DNA of 64,000 bases from an uncultured Bacteroidota bacterium (lineage in GTDB: Bacteria > Bacteroidota > Bacteroidia > Flavobacteriales > Flavobacteriaceae), in the NCBI GenBank assembly GCA_902614065.1, contig CACMJT010000004.1, forward strand, positions 1-64,000. The letters run 5' to 3'. A model generated the notes under the pieces. That model saw nothing but the letters and a program-made list of their open reading frames with translations. It was not told where the DNA came from and ran no database searches. This document shows positions 28,411-37,401 of the stretch, one piece after another. The stretch's first letter is position 1. Each line of letters begins with the position of its first letter. A program made the position numbers and the translations under genes.

Positions 28411-29307
28411 TTATAAATCCTTTAGACTGGTATATTTTAAATCTGGATGTACTTTATTTATACGTTTAGACACAACATTTTTATTAGAATTGGCTATATC
28501 CTCATAAAAATCATCAAGACATAGTAACCTGAAAAATGATTTTAAAATTAAACTAGGGATAAACAACTTAACCTTTAACTTGTATTTATATGTAAGATTC
28601 GTGATTAAATCCAACATGGTTGTCGGATTATTGTTCACCGCATGAATTAAACCATTATAATTTTTTTGGGATATTTTGTAAAAAAGTTCTGAAAGGTCGT
28701 CCAAATGAATCCATGAAATTTTTTGATCGCCATTTCCAATAAAGGATAAAAATCTGGATTTTGAAATCAACCTTAAAACTTTAATGATACCTCCTAGTTC
28801 ACAAAAAACCATTCCAATTCTTACTGTTGTAACATTAATTTTAAATGCTTTTAAACTTTCAATTTCTCTCTCCCACTCTTTTACAACATTGGCCAAAAAA
28901 GTATTTCCTTTTTGGGTTGAATTTTCATCAAAAATTATTTCTTGAGAGTTTGGAAAAATACCAATTGCAGATGCAGAAATTATCTGTTTAACATTGTTAG
29001 GCCTATTTTTTATTAATTTTTTTAGGAGTTGTAATGATTTAACTCTGGACTCTAGAATCTTTTTTTTCTTTGATTTTGTCCATAATCCAAAAATATTTTC
29101 ACCTGCAAGATTAATAATTACATCAACATCATCAATACAAGTAAAATCAATTGTTTGATTTTTTGGACTCCATTGATAATATCTTACTTGTTTTGTGTCC
29201 TCTCCCCTTTTTCTTGAAAGAACATTAATATGATGATTTTTTTCAATCAACAATTGAACTATACTTTTTCCAATTAATCCTGTGCCTCCTGTGATTAGAA
29301 ATTTCAT
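28411..29307 (-). CDS. TIGR01777-family NAD-dependent epimerase-like protein
   Basis: 298 residues from the ATG at 29307; a TTG 21 bases upstream is in frame but adds residues before the Rossmann motif. The N-terminal KFLITGGTGLIGKSIV binds the dinucleotide; the GENI and SASAIG (for the YxxxK-region) segments match the YfcH/SDR39U1 group. The function in bacteria is unsettled; members are associated with cell division or sugar-nucleotide chemistry. Expressed upstream of grpE, probably as a separate unit. Convergent/divergent partners: divergent from ilvE with 56 bases between. Confidence 0.85.
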   Translation of the reverse strand: MKFLITGGTGLIGKSIVQLLIEKNHHINVLSRKRGEDTKQVRYYQWSPKNQTIDFTCIDDVDVIINLAGENIFGLWTKSKKKKILESRVKSLQLLKKLIKNRPNNVKQIISASAIGIFPNSQEIIFDENSTQKGNTFLANVVKEWEREIESLKAFKINVTTVRIGMVFCELGGIIKVLRLISKSRFLSFIGNGDQKISWIHLDDLSELFYKISQKNYNGLIHAVNNNPTTMLDLITNLTYKYKLKVKLFIPSLILKSFFRLLCLDDFYEDIANSNKNVVSKRINKVHPDLKYTSLKDL

Positions 29308-29363
29308 TTTAAGATTGAATTGATACAAAGTTAATTTGTAATTTTACATCACAATATTTTTAG

Positions 29364-30413
29364 ATGAAAATTAATCGCATTGAGAAATCAAGAATAGACA
29401 GTGTAGATTTTGAAAATTTAACTTTTGGTAAAATTTTTACAGACCACATGTTCATCTCCAAACATAAAAATGGTGAATGGTCTTCTGGAGAAATAAAACC
29501 TTATGAAAATATTTCTATCAGCCCTTCTTCAAGGGCACTTCACTACGGTCAAGCAATTTTTGAGGGCATGAAGTGTTTTAAAAGTGAACAGGATGAGCTG
29601 TTTCTTTTCAGACCTAAAGAAAATTTTAAAAGATTTAATAAATCATCGATTAGATTAGCCATTCCTGAAATTCAAGAAGATATTTTTTTTAATGGTTTGA
29701 AAGAATTATTAAAGATTGACTCTGAATGGGTAAAAAAAGGAATTGGAAATGCTCTCTACATCAGACCTTTTGTTTTTGCATCAGAACCCTCAATAAATGC
29801 ATCTGAAGCTAACGAATACACTTTTATGATTATATGCAGCCCAAGCAAATCTTACTATGGTAATATGGAAATAAGTGTAAAGATTGAGGAGAAATATAGT
29901 AGAGCTGCTAAAGGTGGTGTTGGTTACGCTAAAGCTGCTGGAAATTATGCTGCTGCTTTCTACCCAACAAAACTTGCCATTGAACAAGGATTCCAGCAGA
30001 TTATATGGACAGACTCAAACAACCACAATGCCATTGAAGAGGCGGGTACAATGAATTTGTTCTTTGTCATTGGAGATAAATTAATAACCTCACCAACAAG
30101 TGACAGTATTTTAGATGGTATTACTAGAAAAAGTATAATCGAACTTGCTAAATTTCATAACATTGATGTGTTGGAAAGAGAAATTACTATTGATGAAATT
30201 TTAAAAGAGCACAAATCAGGAAAATTGAAAGAAATATTTGGAAGCGGAACAGCAGTTGTTGTCTTGCCTATAAAATCATTTGGACACAGAGATCAATTGT
30301 ACACACTCAGCTCTGAAAAAAATTCAGTATCGAGTTTTTTAAAAGAAAAATTAAACAACATTCAGTATAATATTTCCAATGAGTTTAAAAATTGGAAATT
30401 TAAAATCAACTAA
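29364..30413 (+). CDS. ilvE: Branched-chain amino acid aminotransferase
   Basis: 349 residues, class IV PLP aminotransferase. The Schiff-base lysine is K190 in GYAKAAGNYA, and LHYGQAIFEGMK (about 59-70) is typical of the larger bacterial/eukaryotic-type BCAT. It interconverts Val, Leu and Ile with their 2-oxoacids, using glutamate/2-oxoglutarate. The stop overlaps the convergent MazG-like gene by 8 bases. It is probably transcribed alone; no ilv/leu neighbours are present. Confidence 0.94.
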   Translation: MKINRIEKSRIDSVDFENLTFGKIFTDHMFISKHKNGEWSSGEIKPYENISISPSSRALHYGQAIFEGMKCFKSEQDELFLFRPKENFKRFNKSSIRLAIPEIQEDIFFNGLKELLKIDSEWVKKGIGNALYIRPFVFASEPSINASEANEYTFMIICSPSKSYYGNMEISVKIEEKYSRAAKGGVGYAKAAGNYAAAFYPTKLAIEQGFQQIIWTDSNNHNAIEEAGTMNLFFVIGDKLITSPTSDSILDGITRKSIIELAKFHNIDVLEREITIDEILKEHKSGKLKEIFGSGTAVVVLPIKSFGHRDQLYTLSSEKNSVSSFLKEKLNNIQYNISNEFKNWKFKIN

Positions 30414-30789
30414 AAAATTTTGAAAAGTTTGGTTTGAAGTAGTTTGGACCTTTCATTACTTTGCCATCCTTTCTATAAATTGGTTTTCCATCAGCTCCCA
30501 ATTTACTCATATTACTTTTTTGAATCTCATCAAAAACATCCTCAATAATGTCAGACATTCCATGCTCAATTATCGTTCCACATAAAATATAAAGCATATC
30601 CCCAAGGGCGTCAGCAACTTCAATAATGTCGTTTTTTCTTGCAGCTTCAATGTATTCTTCATTCTCCTCTTTCATTAAGTTATATCTTAACTCAATAATT
30701 TTTTTTTCTAAAGCAACAGTTGGTGAATCATTGTAACTTAAACCAAATGTATCATGGAAATCTTTAACAGCATTCATTTGTTTTTTCAT
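30406..30789 (-). CDS. MazG-like nucleotide pyrophosphohydrolase family protein
   Basis: 127 residues, an all-alpha MazG/HisE-like domain. The acidic metal-binding pattern EENEEYIEA (about 42-50) and DALGDMLY (about 60-67) are present, as expected for enzymes that hydrolyse NTPs to NMP and pyrophosphate. The C-terminal DGKPIYRKDGKVMKGPNYF tail matches phage- and bacteria-type 'phosphoribosyl-ATP pyrophosphohydrolase-like' proteins. Substrate unknown; a house-cleaning role for damaged nucleotides is plausible. The start could also be the ATG at 30777. Confidence 0.82.
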   Translation of the reverse strand: MKKQMNAVKDFHDTFGLSYNDSPTVALEKKIIELRYNLMKEENEEYIEAARKNDIIEVADALGDMLYILCGTIIEHGMSDIIEDVFDEIQKSNMSKLGADGKPIYRKDGKVMKGPNYFKPNFSKFFS

Positions 30790-30971
30790 GTGAAATAATT
30801 TTTGATTAATTATAAATTTAAAATAATAGGGTGGAATATTTTGTTGATATTCTTAGATTTTTTGTTTAAAAATTAAAAATCCATAAAAGTGAATTAAATA
30901 AAGATTTATTAACACCATAATTAGCAAAAAAAAAATATATTTATGGATATTAAATTTAAAGTACTCAAACA

Positions 30972-32138
30972 ATGAAAAATTTATACTCACTACTATTACT
31001 GTCAATTTTTATTTTCATCTCATGCTCCCCTGATGACAACGGTAATCCAACTGCTGAAGATGTAACTGGTGTTACTGATGGAGGAGCAACTATAACTGTC
31101 AAATTAATGGGTTCGGATCCGGATGGCGACAGTATAATTTATGCACTTGAATCTTACGCTAGTTTGGGAACTGGCTCAGTCTCAGGTGATGTTTTAACTT
31201 ACACGCCCAACGACAATACAAATGGTGTAGATAATTTTTCATATAGAGTATATGATTCTGAAAATAATGTTAGTGATGTAGCTAGTATTACAATTACGAT
31301 TACTGGTAATGTGAACAATCCTCCTACTGTTGATAACATATCAGCAACATCAGATGGTTCTGCAATAACAGTTACTTTAACAGGTTCTGATCCAGAGGGA
31401 GACAGCATCACATTTTCAATTGTTGGACAACCCTCTAAAGGTTCCGTTAGTTTGAGTGGAAGCACTGCTACCTATACACCTAATGCAAGTGCATCTGGTT
31501 CTGACTCCTTTACATACAAAGCCAATGATGGTGAGTACGACAGCAACATAGGAACTGTATCCATTACTTTGCCTGATGCACCTGATCCAGTTGCTACAAC
31601 AACTATATTTTTCAGTGAATATGCTGAAGGGTCAAGCAACAACAAATACTTAGAAATTTATAATCCAACAGGAGCCGAAGTTGATTTAACTCAATATGCA
31701 TTTCCAAATGTTTCAAATGCTCCAACCACACCAGGTCAACATGAATACTGGAACACATTTCCTGCAGGAGCGAAAGTTGCTGCTGGTGGTGTTTATGTCA
31801 TTGCACACCCACAAGCTGATGCTTCCATATTGGCTAAAGCTGATCATGAATTCAGATACTTGTCTAATGGTGATGATGGATTTAAGTTGGTTAAGGGCAC
31901 AGAAAGCAGTTTTACAGTTATTGATGTTATTGGTGACTGGCAAGGAGATCCTGGTTCAGGTTGGGATGTTGCTGGTACAACCAACGGTACGAAAGACAAG
32001 ACACTTGTTAGAAAACCAAATGTTAAACAAGGGAACTCAAATTGGGACAACTCGAGAGGAACAAGTGAGAGTGACTCAGAATGGATTGTTTATCCACAAA
32101 ATACTTGGACATATTTAGGTGGTCATACAACTGACTAA
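30972..32138 (+). CDS. Lipoprotein with two cadherin-like repeats and a lamin-tail domain
   Basis: 388 residues. The lipoprotein signal ends in IFISC (acylated C18). Two tandem cadherin/VCBS-like repeats follow (about 25-110 and 118-200), each with GSDP-D/E-GDS and a closing T-I-T strand. Residues about 210-385 are a lamin-tail domain (IFFSEYAEGSSNNKYLEIYNP, broken here: key part FSEYAEGSSNNKY). Lamin-tail modules in Bacteroidota are usually on surface proteins, often with nucleases. No catalytic domain is visible, so it may be an adhesin or binding protein. It is followed 12 bases later by a second lamin-tail lipoprotein. Confidence 0.82.
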   Translation: MKNLYSLLLLSIFIFISCSPDDNGNPTAEDVTGVTDGGATITVKLMGSDPDGDSIIYALESYASLGTGSVSGDVLTYTPNDNTNGVDNFSYRVYDSENNVSDVASITITITGNVNNPPTVDNISATSDGSAITVTLTGSDPEGDSITFSIVGQPSKGSVSLSGSTATYTPNASASGSDSFTYKANDGEYDSNIGTVSITLPDAPDPVATTTIFFSEYAEGSSNNKYLEIYNPTGAEVDLTQYAFPNVSNAPTTPGQHEYWNTFPAGAKVAAGGVYVIAHPQADASILAKADHEFRYLSNGDDGFKLVKGTESSFTVIDVIGDWQGDPGSGWDVAGTTNGTKDKTLVRKPNVKQGNSNWDNSRGTSESDSEWIVYPQNTWTYLGGHTTD

Positions 32139-32150
32139 TAATTGAGTCAA

Positions 32151-32798
32151 ATGAACAAATATGTTTTAATTTTTGCGTTGATATTATTTTCCTGCAGTGA
32201 AGGTTCTGACGATTCATCTGATACAGGGAACGGAGGATCTGACAATCAAACTGTGAATTTATTTTTTTCTGAGTATGCTGAAGGATCTTCAAACAACAAG
32301 TATGTTGAAATATACAATCCAAGTTCTACAACTGTTAATTTAAATAACTATCAGATTAAGGGTACAAATAATGGAACCGCTTGGGGAGACAATGGTGAAA
32401 GAGAGTTGGCGCTCGGTGGAAATTTAGCTGCCAACTCTGTTTATATTATATGCACTGATGCAGCTGACCCTGCTATCATAGCCAAAGCAGACTTGGCTTT
32501 ACCTTATGAAAGTCCTGTTCATTATAATGGCAATGATGCGATAGCTATTTTTGGTATTGATGGATCTGGAAATTTCACCGTTATTATGGACGTTATTGGT
32601 GTGCAGAGCTCCGACCCAGGTCCTGCTGGATGGAATGTTGCCGGCGTAACAGGTGCAACAAAAGATCACACCCTAGTTAGAAAATCTTCGATTAGTAAAG
32701 GAAACACCAACTGGGAAAATTCTGCAGGTACTAGTGCCTCTGATTCTGAGTGGGAGGTTAAAGATGTTGATGACTGGACGAGTTTAGGAACAAGATAA
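32151..32798 (+). CDS. Lamin-tail-domain lipoprotein (tandem paralogue)
   Basis: 215 residues from the ATG at 32151; a TTG at 32142 is also in frame. The lipoprotein signal ends in LFSC (C15). After a Ser/Gly/Asp-rich linker (about 18-32) a single lamin-tail domain runs to the end. It shares FFSEYAEGSSNNKY and LVRK...GNTNW/GNSNW and SDSEW blocks with the preceding gene product, so the two look like a tandem duplication in which this copy lacks the cadherin-like repeats. Function unknown. Confidence 0.82.
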   Translation: MNKYVLIFALILFSCSEGSDDSSDTGNGGSDNQTVNLFFSEYAEGSSNNKYVEIYNPSSTTVNLNNYQIKGTNNGTAWGDNGERELALGGNLAANSVYIICTDAADPAIIAKADLALPYESPVHYNGNDAIAIFGIDGSGNFTVIMDVIGVQSSDPGPAGWNVAGVTGATKDHTLVRKSSISKGNTNWENSAGTSASDSEWEVKDVDDWTSLGTR

Positions 32799-32813
32799 AT
32801 TAACATATTTTTT

Positions 32814-33002
32814 ATGTTTTCATCTGGTCAAATGGTTTTTGCTATCTTTTTTGTGGTAGCATTTACAATCATAATAACCTACATGTACAGAAAAGATTTG
32901 AAGTTTCTTAAAAATACCTATAAAGGAGTTCATTGGGTTTTAATCGGTTTCATTGTTTTTTTCTCATTGCTGTTGTTTTTAAAAAAAATGGTCAATGATT
33001 AA
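32814..33002 (+). CDS. Small two-helix membrane protein
   Basis: 62 residues with two hydrophobic helices (about 7-24 and 42-58) and a basic connecting segment (YRKDLKFLKNTYK). This pattern is widespread as a small flavobacterial hypothetical. The stop overlaps the crcB start by 8 bases, so it is probably co-translated with the fluoride channel; nothing else suggests a role. Confidence 0.68.
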   Translation: MFSSGQMVFAIFFVVAFTIIITYMYRKDLKFLKNTYKGVHWVLIGFIVFFSLLLFLKKMVND

Positions 33003-33369
33003 GAATATATTTTTGGTTTTTATTGGAGGAGGTTTAGGTTCTGTTTGTAGGTATTTAATTTCAGACATAAATTATTTCAAAAAATTTGTCTTTCCCTACC
33101 CTACTCTTCTGACAAATTTGTTGGGATGTTTTTTAATAGGTTTGGCTCTAGGTTGGTCAATCAAAAACTCTTACATTGATTCATCTCTTGTGATCTTATT
33201 TACAGTTGGGTTTTGTGGTGGTTTCACAACTTTCTCTTCTTTCAGTCAAGAGAACTTAACATTAATCAATAACAATCAACTTACATATTTATTTATGTAT
33301 GTGTTCTCAAGCATCTTAGTAGGAATATTTTCTGTTTTTTTAGGTTTAAAAATTAGTAAATACTTGTAA
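32995..33369 (+). CDS. crcB: Fluoride ion channel CrcB/Fluc
   Basis: 124 residues, four membrane helices. Family motifs: GGGLGSVCRY at the first helix, the central TNLLGCFLIG with the conserved Asn, and GFCGGFTTFSSFSQE with the phenylalanine-box and Thr/Ser track that line the fluoride pore. It is a dual-topology dimer in the inner membrane that exports fluoride. No fluoride riboswitch could be recognised upstream, because the gene overlaps the preceding one. Confidence 0.93.
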   Translation: MIKNIFLVFIGGGLGSVCRYLISDINYFKKFVFPYPTLLTNLLGCFLIGLALGWSIKNSYIDSSLVILFTVGFCGGFTTFSSFSQENLTLINNNQLTYLFMYVFSSILVGIFSVFLGLKISKYL

Positions 33370-33497
33370 AACAGTTCTTTAAACATACCTAAATATTAGA
33401 TTTTAAATTTAAGGCTATGATTTTTGTGAATTATGTAGAAATTGAAGGATGAAAATATAAGATTCATAAAAATACATCAATCAATGAGTTATCAACA

Positions 33498-33526
33498 TTG
33501 CCTATTTACAAAAAAAAATACTTTTA
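33498..33526 (+). promoter_or_regulatory. Probable promoter of the porin-amt unit
   Basis: TTG at 33498-33500 and TACTTTTA at 33519-33526, 18 bases apart, approximate the Bacteroidota TTG/TAnnTTTG elements (the last base is A instead of G). It lies about 22 bases before the start codon of the barrel gene. Confidence 0.4.
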
Positions 33527-33548
33527 ATGGAATTAAATAATTATAATT

Positions 33549-34199
33549 ATGAAAACACTTATTAAATACAATTTATTTCTAGTGAGTTTAATTTTTTGTT
33601 TTACACCAACGCAAGAAGTTAAATCTCAAGATTTCGGAGCTGATGTTGTTAGTTCTTATGTCTGGAGAGGTGCTCAATTTGGTACTGGTCCACACGTTCA
33701 ACCTTGGATGGAGTTAGGTGCTGGTAATCTTACAGGTGGTATCTGGGGAAGCTTTGGTCTTAACGACGACGCAAGCGGTAACGAGTTAGACCTTTGGGTT
33801 TCTTACGATTTCGGTCCACTTGCTTTGACAGTGACTAACTACTCTTTTCCTGGTGCTGATGGAACGTACTCTTCTGGAGGCGTTTTTGATGGAGACATTG
33901 AAGTTAGCGGTTCTACAAGTTTAGGTCCTGTTGACTTAACAGTCGGATATTTTACTGACCTAGAAGCTTTATACATCGAAGCTGGATTTCCAATTGGCCC
34001 TGTGGGCGTAGCAGTTGGTTACGGTAGCGATGCTGCTGGTGCATTTTATGCTGGCGGAGAAAGCGGTCTTGTTAATGTATCATTCAGTGGTGAAAAAGAC
34101 ATCAAAATCACTGAGGATTATTCATTGCCAGTATTTGGATCATTTATCTATAACCCAGATGCAGAAGCTGCATTCTTAGTTTTTGGGTTTAGTTTATAA
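33549..34199 (+). CDS. Outer-membrane beta-barrel, TorF/gcw_chp-like putative porin
   Basis: 216 residues. A signal peptide of about 26 residues ends VKSQ. The mature part consists of alternating amphipathic strands, rich in Gly, Asp and aromatic residues, beginning DFGADVVSSYVWRG, which is the opening of TorF-like small barrels, and ending with a hydrophobic strand and terminal Leu (LVFGFSL) as expected for outer-membrane proteins. Predicted to be an 8-12-stranded channel. It lies 32 bases upstream of amt on the same strand, which suggests that it helps ammonium or other small solutes across the outer membrane. Confidence 0.75.
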   Translation: MKTLIKYNLFLVSLIFCFTPTQEVKSQDFGADVVSSYVWRGAQFGTGPHVQPWMELGAGNLTGGIWGSFGLNDDASGNELDLWVSYDFGPLALTVTNYSFPGADGTYSSGGVFDGDIEVSGSTSLGPVDLTVGYFTDLEALYIEAGFPIGPVGVAVGYGSDAAGAFYAGGESGLVNVSFSGEKDIKITEDYSLPVFGSFIYNPDAEAAFLVFGFSL

Positions 34200-34231
34200 A
34201 TCAAAACAATAACTATATAAAATAAATATAT

Positions 34232-35455
34232 ATGGAATTATTAACTACAAACAACGTATGGATGATGGTGTGTACGTTTCTTGTGTTTTTCATGCACTTA
34301 GGATTCTCCTTCCTAGAAATTGGATTAACACAACAAAAAAATACCGTCAACATATTGTTTAAAAACTTTTTTGTAATCACTGCAGGTATCCTTATTTATT
34401 ATCTAGTCGGATTTAATCTTATGTACCCAGGTGACTTTGTCATGGGTAAAACGGTTGGTTTTGCTGGTTTTTTTATTGATCCAGGCGAGGGTTATGATCA
34501 ATTGACTTATGCTGATGGTGGTTACACATATTGGACTGACTTTTTATTCCAAGCTATGTTCGCCGCTACTGCAGCCACAATCATTTCAGGTGCTGTTGCT
34601 GAGAGAATCAAAATTTTCTCTTTCATTCTAATAGCCACCCTATATGTTGCCATTGTTTATCCAATTGTTGGTTCTTGGCATTGGGGAACTGGATGGGCTT
34701 ATGATCTAGGATTCTATGACTTTGCAGGTTCCACTTTGGTTCACTCTGTAGGAGGATGGGGAGCTTTGATCATCATATACTTCTTGGGTGCCAGAAAAGG
34801 GAAGTTTGACAAAGATGGAAATCCAGTAGCGATTCCTGGCTCAAACTTACCTCTCTCTGCAGCTGGTGTTTTAATCCTTTGGTTAGGATGGTTTGGATTT
34901 AATGGAGGTTCAGTATTATCTGCTGACCCAGCATTAACTTCCCTAACATTAGTAACAACATGCCTAGCAGCGGCAGCCGGCGGTATTGCATGCGCTTTGA
35001 CTGCTAAAGGAGTTTACGGTACTTTGGACATTACAATGTTTATGAATGGAGTGCTAGGTGGACTGGTAGGAATTACAGCTGGTGCTGATCAAATGTCGCC
35101 AGCAGAAGCAATAGCAATTGGAGCAATTGCTGGTCCAATAGTTTTAGGTGGTGTTGCCTTATTGGATAAAGCTAAATTGGATGACCCTGTTGGAGCGATC
35201 CCTGTTCACCTATTCTGTGGCATGTGGGGAACTCTTGCAGTTGGTATATTCGGAGGTTTAGCCAGTGGAACACAGATAGCTATCCAAGCTGCTGTAATTG
35301 GAGTGGCAGGTATATTCTGTTGTGTTGGAGCAGGTTTAATCGTACTATTGGTAAAAGCATTAGTTGGTCTTAGGGTATCTGAAGCTGAAGAAGCAGAAGG
35401 TCTTGACATTGCAGAACATGGTACAGGAGCGTATGCTGATTTCAGCATAAAATAA
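34232..35455 (+). CDS. amt: Ammonium transporter
   Basis: 407 residues, eleven membrane helices. The Phe gate/ammonium-recruitment region and the twin-His pore are supported by the segment WHWGTGW, STLVHSVGGWGAL (first pore His) and GAIPVHLFCGMWGTLAVG (second). It moves NH4+/NH3 into the cytoplasm for glutamine synthetase. Unlike many bacteria there is no glnK/glnB immediately downstream; the gene is followed by a bidirectional terminator. It appears to form a unit with the preceding barrel protein. Confidence 0.95.
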   Translation: MELLTTNNVWMMVCTFLVFFMHLGFSFLEIGLTQQKNTVNILFKNFFVITAGILIYYLVGFNLMYPGDFVMGKTVGFAGFFIDPGEGYDQLTYADGGYTYWTDFLFQAMFAATAATIISGAVAERIKIFSFILIATLYVAIVYPIVGSWHWGTGWAYDLGFYDFAGSTLVHSVGGWGALIIIYFLGARKGKFDKDGNPVAIPGSNLPLSAAGVLILWLGWFGFNGGSVLSADPALTSLTLVTTCLAAAAGGIACALTAKGVYGTLDITMFMNGVLGGLVGITAGADQMSPAEAIAIGAIAGPIVLGGVALLDKAKLDDPVGAIPVHLFCGMWGTLAVGIFGGLASGTQIAIQAAVIGVAGIFCCVGAGLIVLLVKALVGLRVSEAEEAEGLDIAEHGTGAYADFSIK

Positions 35456-35505
35456 TTAGAAAATTTATAATTTTTAGTTAGTTGTTTTAATTTTTTCTAA
35501 TTATA

Positions 35506-35536
35506 AAGGGCTGTTACTTCAAGGTAACAGTCCTTT
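35506..35536. terminator. Bidirectional terminator between amt and pyrF
   Basis: AAGGGCTGTTAC and GTAACAGTCCTT pair around a six-base loop (one G-T pair). T-rich tails on both strands serve the convergent amt (plus) and pyrF (minus) genes. Confidence 0.88.
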
Positions 35537-36334
35537 TTATTTGAAATTAAACGAATTATTAAGTTCGTCAACTTTTTTCACGGCTTCCAAAATAAAATTT
35601 TCATCGTTTCCTGCATAAATTATTGATCTCGATACATTTATCAATATTTTTTTATTTTCTGAATTTGTACAACTATTGATAACTTCCGATATATTTGCAC
35701 CTTGAGCCCCAACTCCGGGTAACAGCAAAAAATTATCAGGCAAAATATTTCTCAGATTTTTCAGAAAATAAGATTTAGTTGCACCAACCACAAACATGAT
35801 TTTTTTCGCTCCTTTTAGGCTCATTGATTTTGTGATAACCGTCTCGTAAAGATTGTTTGGTATTTGAAAATCTTCTGCTCCTTGATTTGATGTTAGAGCA
35901 AGAATTATTGGATATTTTTCGTCATAATCCATAAACTCCGAAACTGTATCCATACCCATGTAAGGTGATAAGGTTATTGAATCAAAATTTAAATTCTCAA
36001 AAAAAGCCTTGGCATACATTTTTGATGTATTTCCAATATCACCTCTTTTTGCATCTGCAATTGTAAACAATTCTGGGTAAAATTTATTAAGATAATTAAT
36101 GGTCTTTTCCATAGATGTCCAACCAGCAGCACCTCTACTTTCATAAAAAGCAGTATTAAGTTTTACTGCTACAATTTTTTGATTTAATTCATCAATTAAA
36201 ATCTTGTTGAATTCAAATACTGGGTCAGAATTACCAAGCAAATGTTTTGGGATTTTGTCAATATCACTGTCAAGGCCTAGACAAAGAAATGACTTTTTAT
36301 TTTTTATGTTATTTTCAAGTTGACTTAATTTCAT
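35537..36334 (-). CDS. pyrF: Orotidine 5'-phosphate decarboxylase (type 2)
   Basis: 265 residues, the longer PyrF type found in Bacteroidota and mycobacteria. The catalytic Asp-Lys-Asp-type motif is DAKRGDIGNT (about 85-94), with LCLGLDSD at the N-terminus. It decarboxylates OMP to UMP in pyrimidine synthesis. The start overlaps the prfA stop by one base (TAATG), giving a coupled purM-prfA-pyrF unit that ends at a strong terminator. Confidence 0.94.
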   Translation of the reverse strand: MKLSQLENNIKNKKSFLCLGLDSDIDKIPKHLLGNSDPVFEFNKILIDELNQKIVAVKLNTAFYESRGAAGWTSMEKTINYLNKFYPELFTIADAKRGDIGNTSKMYAKAFFENLNFDSITLSPYMGMDTVSEFMDYDEKYPIILALTSNQGAEDFQIPNNLYETVITKSMSLKGAKKIMFVVGATKSYFLKNLRNILPDNFLLLPGVGAQGANISEVINSCTNSENKKILINVSRSIIYAGNDENFILEAVKKVDELNNSFNFK

Positions 36335-37401
36335 TAATTGTTATTGTTCATTAATTGAATGTTATTGTGAAGTTTTAGTTCCTCAACAAGTTTGTCTATA
36401 TCTCCATTAACAATATTTTGTAAATCGTATAAAGTTAAATTTATTCGATGGTCTGTTACTCTTCCCTGTGGATAGTTGTAGGTTCTTATCTTGGCAGATC
36501 GATCTCCAGAGGACACCATTAAATTCCTCTTTTGGGAATCCTCCTCTTTTCTTTTGTTCATCTCTAATTCATACAATCTCGATCTTAGAACTTTAAGTGC
36601 TTTTTCAAGATTTTTATGTTGTGATTTTTGATCTTGGCAACTTACAATGATTCCTGTAGGTTCATGATGTAGTTTGATTGCAGAATATGTTGTATTAACA
36701 GATTGCCCTCCTGGCCCTGTGGATGTTGTTCTCTCAATTCTAACATCTTGCATGTCCAAATCAACATCAAATTCCTCTGCTTCCGGGAGAACCATGACTG
36801 TCGCTGCAGAAGTATGAACCCTGCCCTGTGTTTCTGTTTGTGGAACTCTCTGTACTCTATGGACACCAGACTCAAATTTGATAGTTCCATAAACATTTTC
36901 GCCATTAATTTCAAAAATTATCTCTTTGTAGCCGCCTGCAGTTCCTTCGTTAAAATCAACAAGATTAACTTTCCAACCCTGTTTTTCAGCATACTTTGAG
37001 TACATTCTAAACAAATCACCTGCAAAGATACTTGCTTCATCTCCTCCAGTTCCAGCTCTCAATTCCATAACAACATTTTTTGTATCATCAGGGTCTTTGG
37101 GAATCAATAAGATTTTCAACTGTTCCTCCAATTCAACCAAATTTTCCTTGTAAACTACCATTTCAGAGTTTGCTAGTTCAAGCATTTCTTTATCCGTTTC
37201 ATTTTTGACAATATGATTTGCCTCATCTATATTTTTTAAAACATTTTCATATTCATTTTTTTTATCAATGATTTCTTTCAGGTCTTTATACTCTTTACTG
37301 ATTTTGATGTATTTTTTCTGATCTGAAATGATATCAGGCTTAATAATTAAATCTGAGATTTCATTAAATTTTTGTTCTAATATTTTTAATTTTTCTAACA
37401 T
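36334..37401 (-). CDS. prfA: Peptide chain release factor 1
   Basis: 355 residues from the ATG at 37401; a TTG one codon upstream is unlikely because the ATG overlaps the purM stop as TGATG. The GGQ motif is in TGPGGQSVN; the stop-codon recognition tripeptide PxT reads PQT in [10 protein letters not shown]. It releases peptides at UAA and UAG. Lying between a purine and a pyrimidine gene is a lineage-level arrangement seen in other flavobacteria. Confidence 0.96.
   Translation of the reverse strand: MLEKLKILEQKFNEISDLIIKPDIISDQKKYIKISKEYKDLKEIIDKKNEYENVLKNIDEANHIVKNETDKEMLELANSEMVVYKENLVELEEQLKILLIPKDPDDTKNVVMELRAGTGGDEASIFAGDLFRMYSKYAEKQGWKVNLVDFNEGTAGGYKEIIFEINGENVYGTIKFESGVHRVQRVPQTETQGRVHTSAATVMVLPEAEEFDVDLDMQDVRIERTTSTGPGGQSVNTTYSAIKLHHEPTGIIVSCQDQKSQHKNLEKALKVLRSRLYELEMNKRKEEDSQKRNLMVSSGDRSAKIRTYNYPQGRVTDHRINLTLYDLQNIVNGDIDKLVEELKLHNNIQLMNNNN

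Noticed and set aside
31696-32118. 140-codon plus-strand frame inside the lamin-tail lipoprotein gene
   Set aside because: It overlaps the lipoprotein in a different frame, whose lipobox, repeats and lamin-tail domain are clear; the alternative product has no recognisable motif.
32814-33369. Toxin-antitoxin pair formed by the 62-residue membrane protein and its overlapping neighbour
   Set aside because: The neighbour is a clear CrcB fluoride channel, and the small protein has no antitoxin or toxin features beyond being short.
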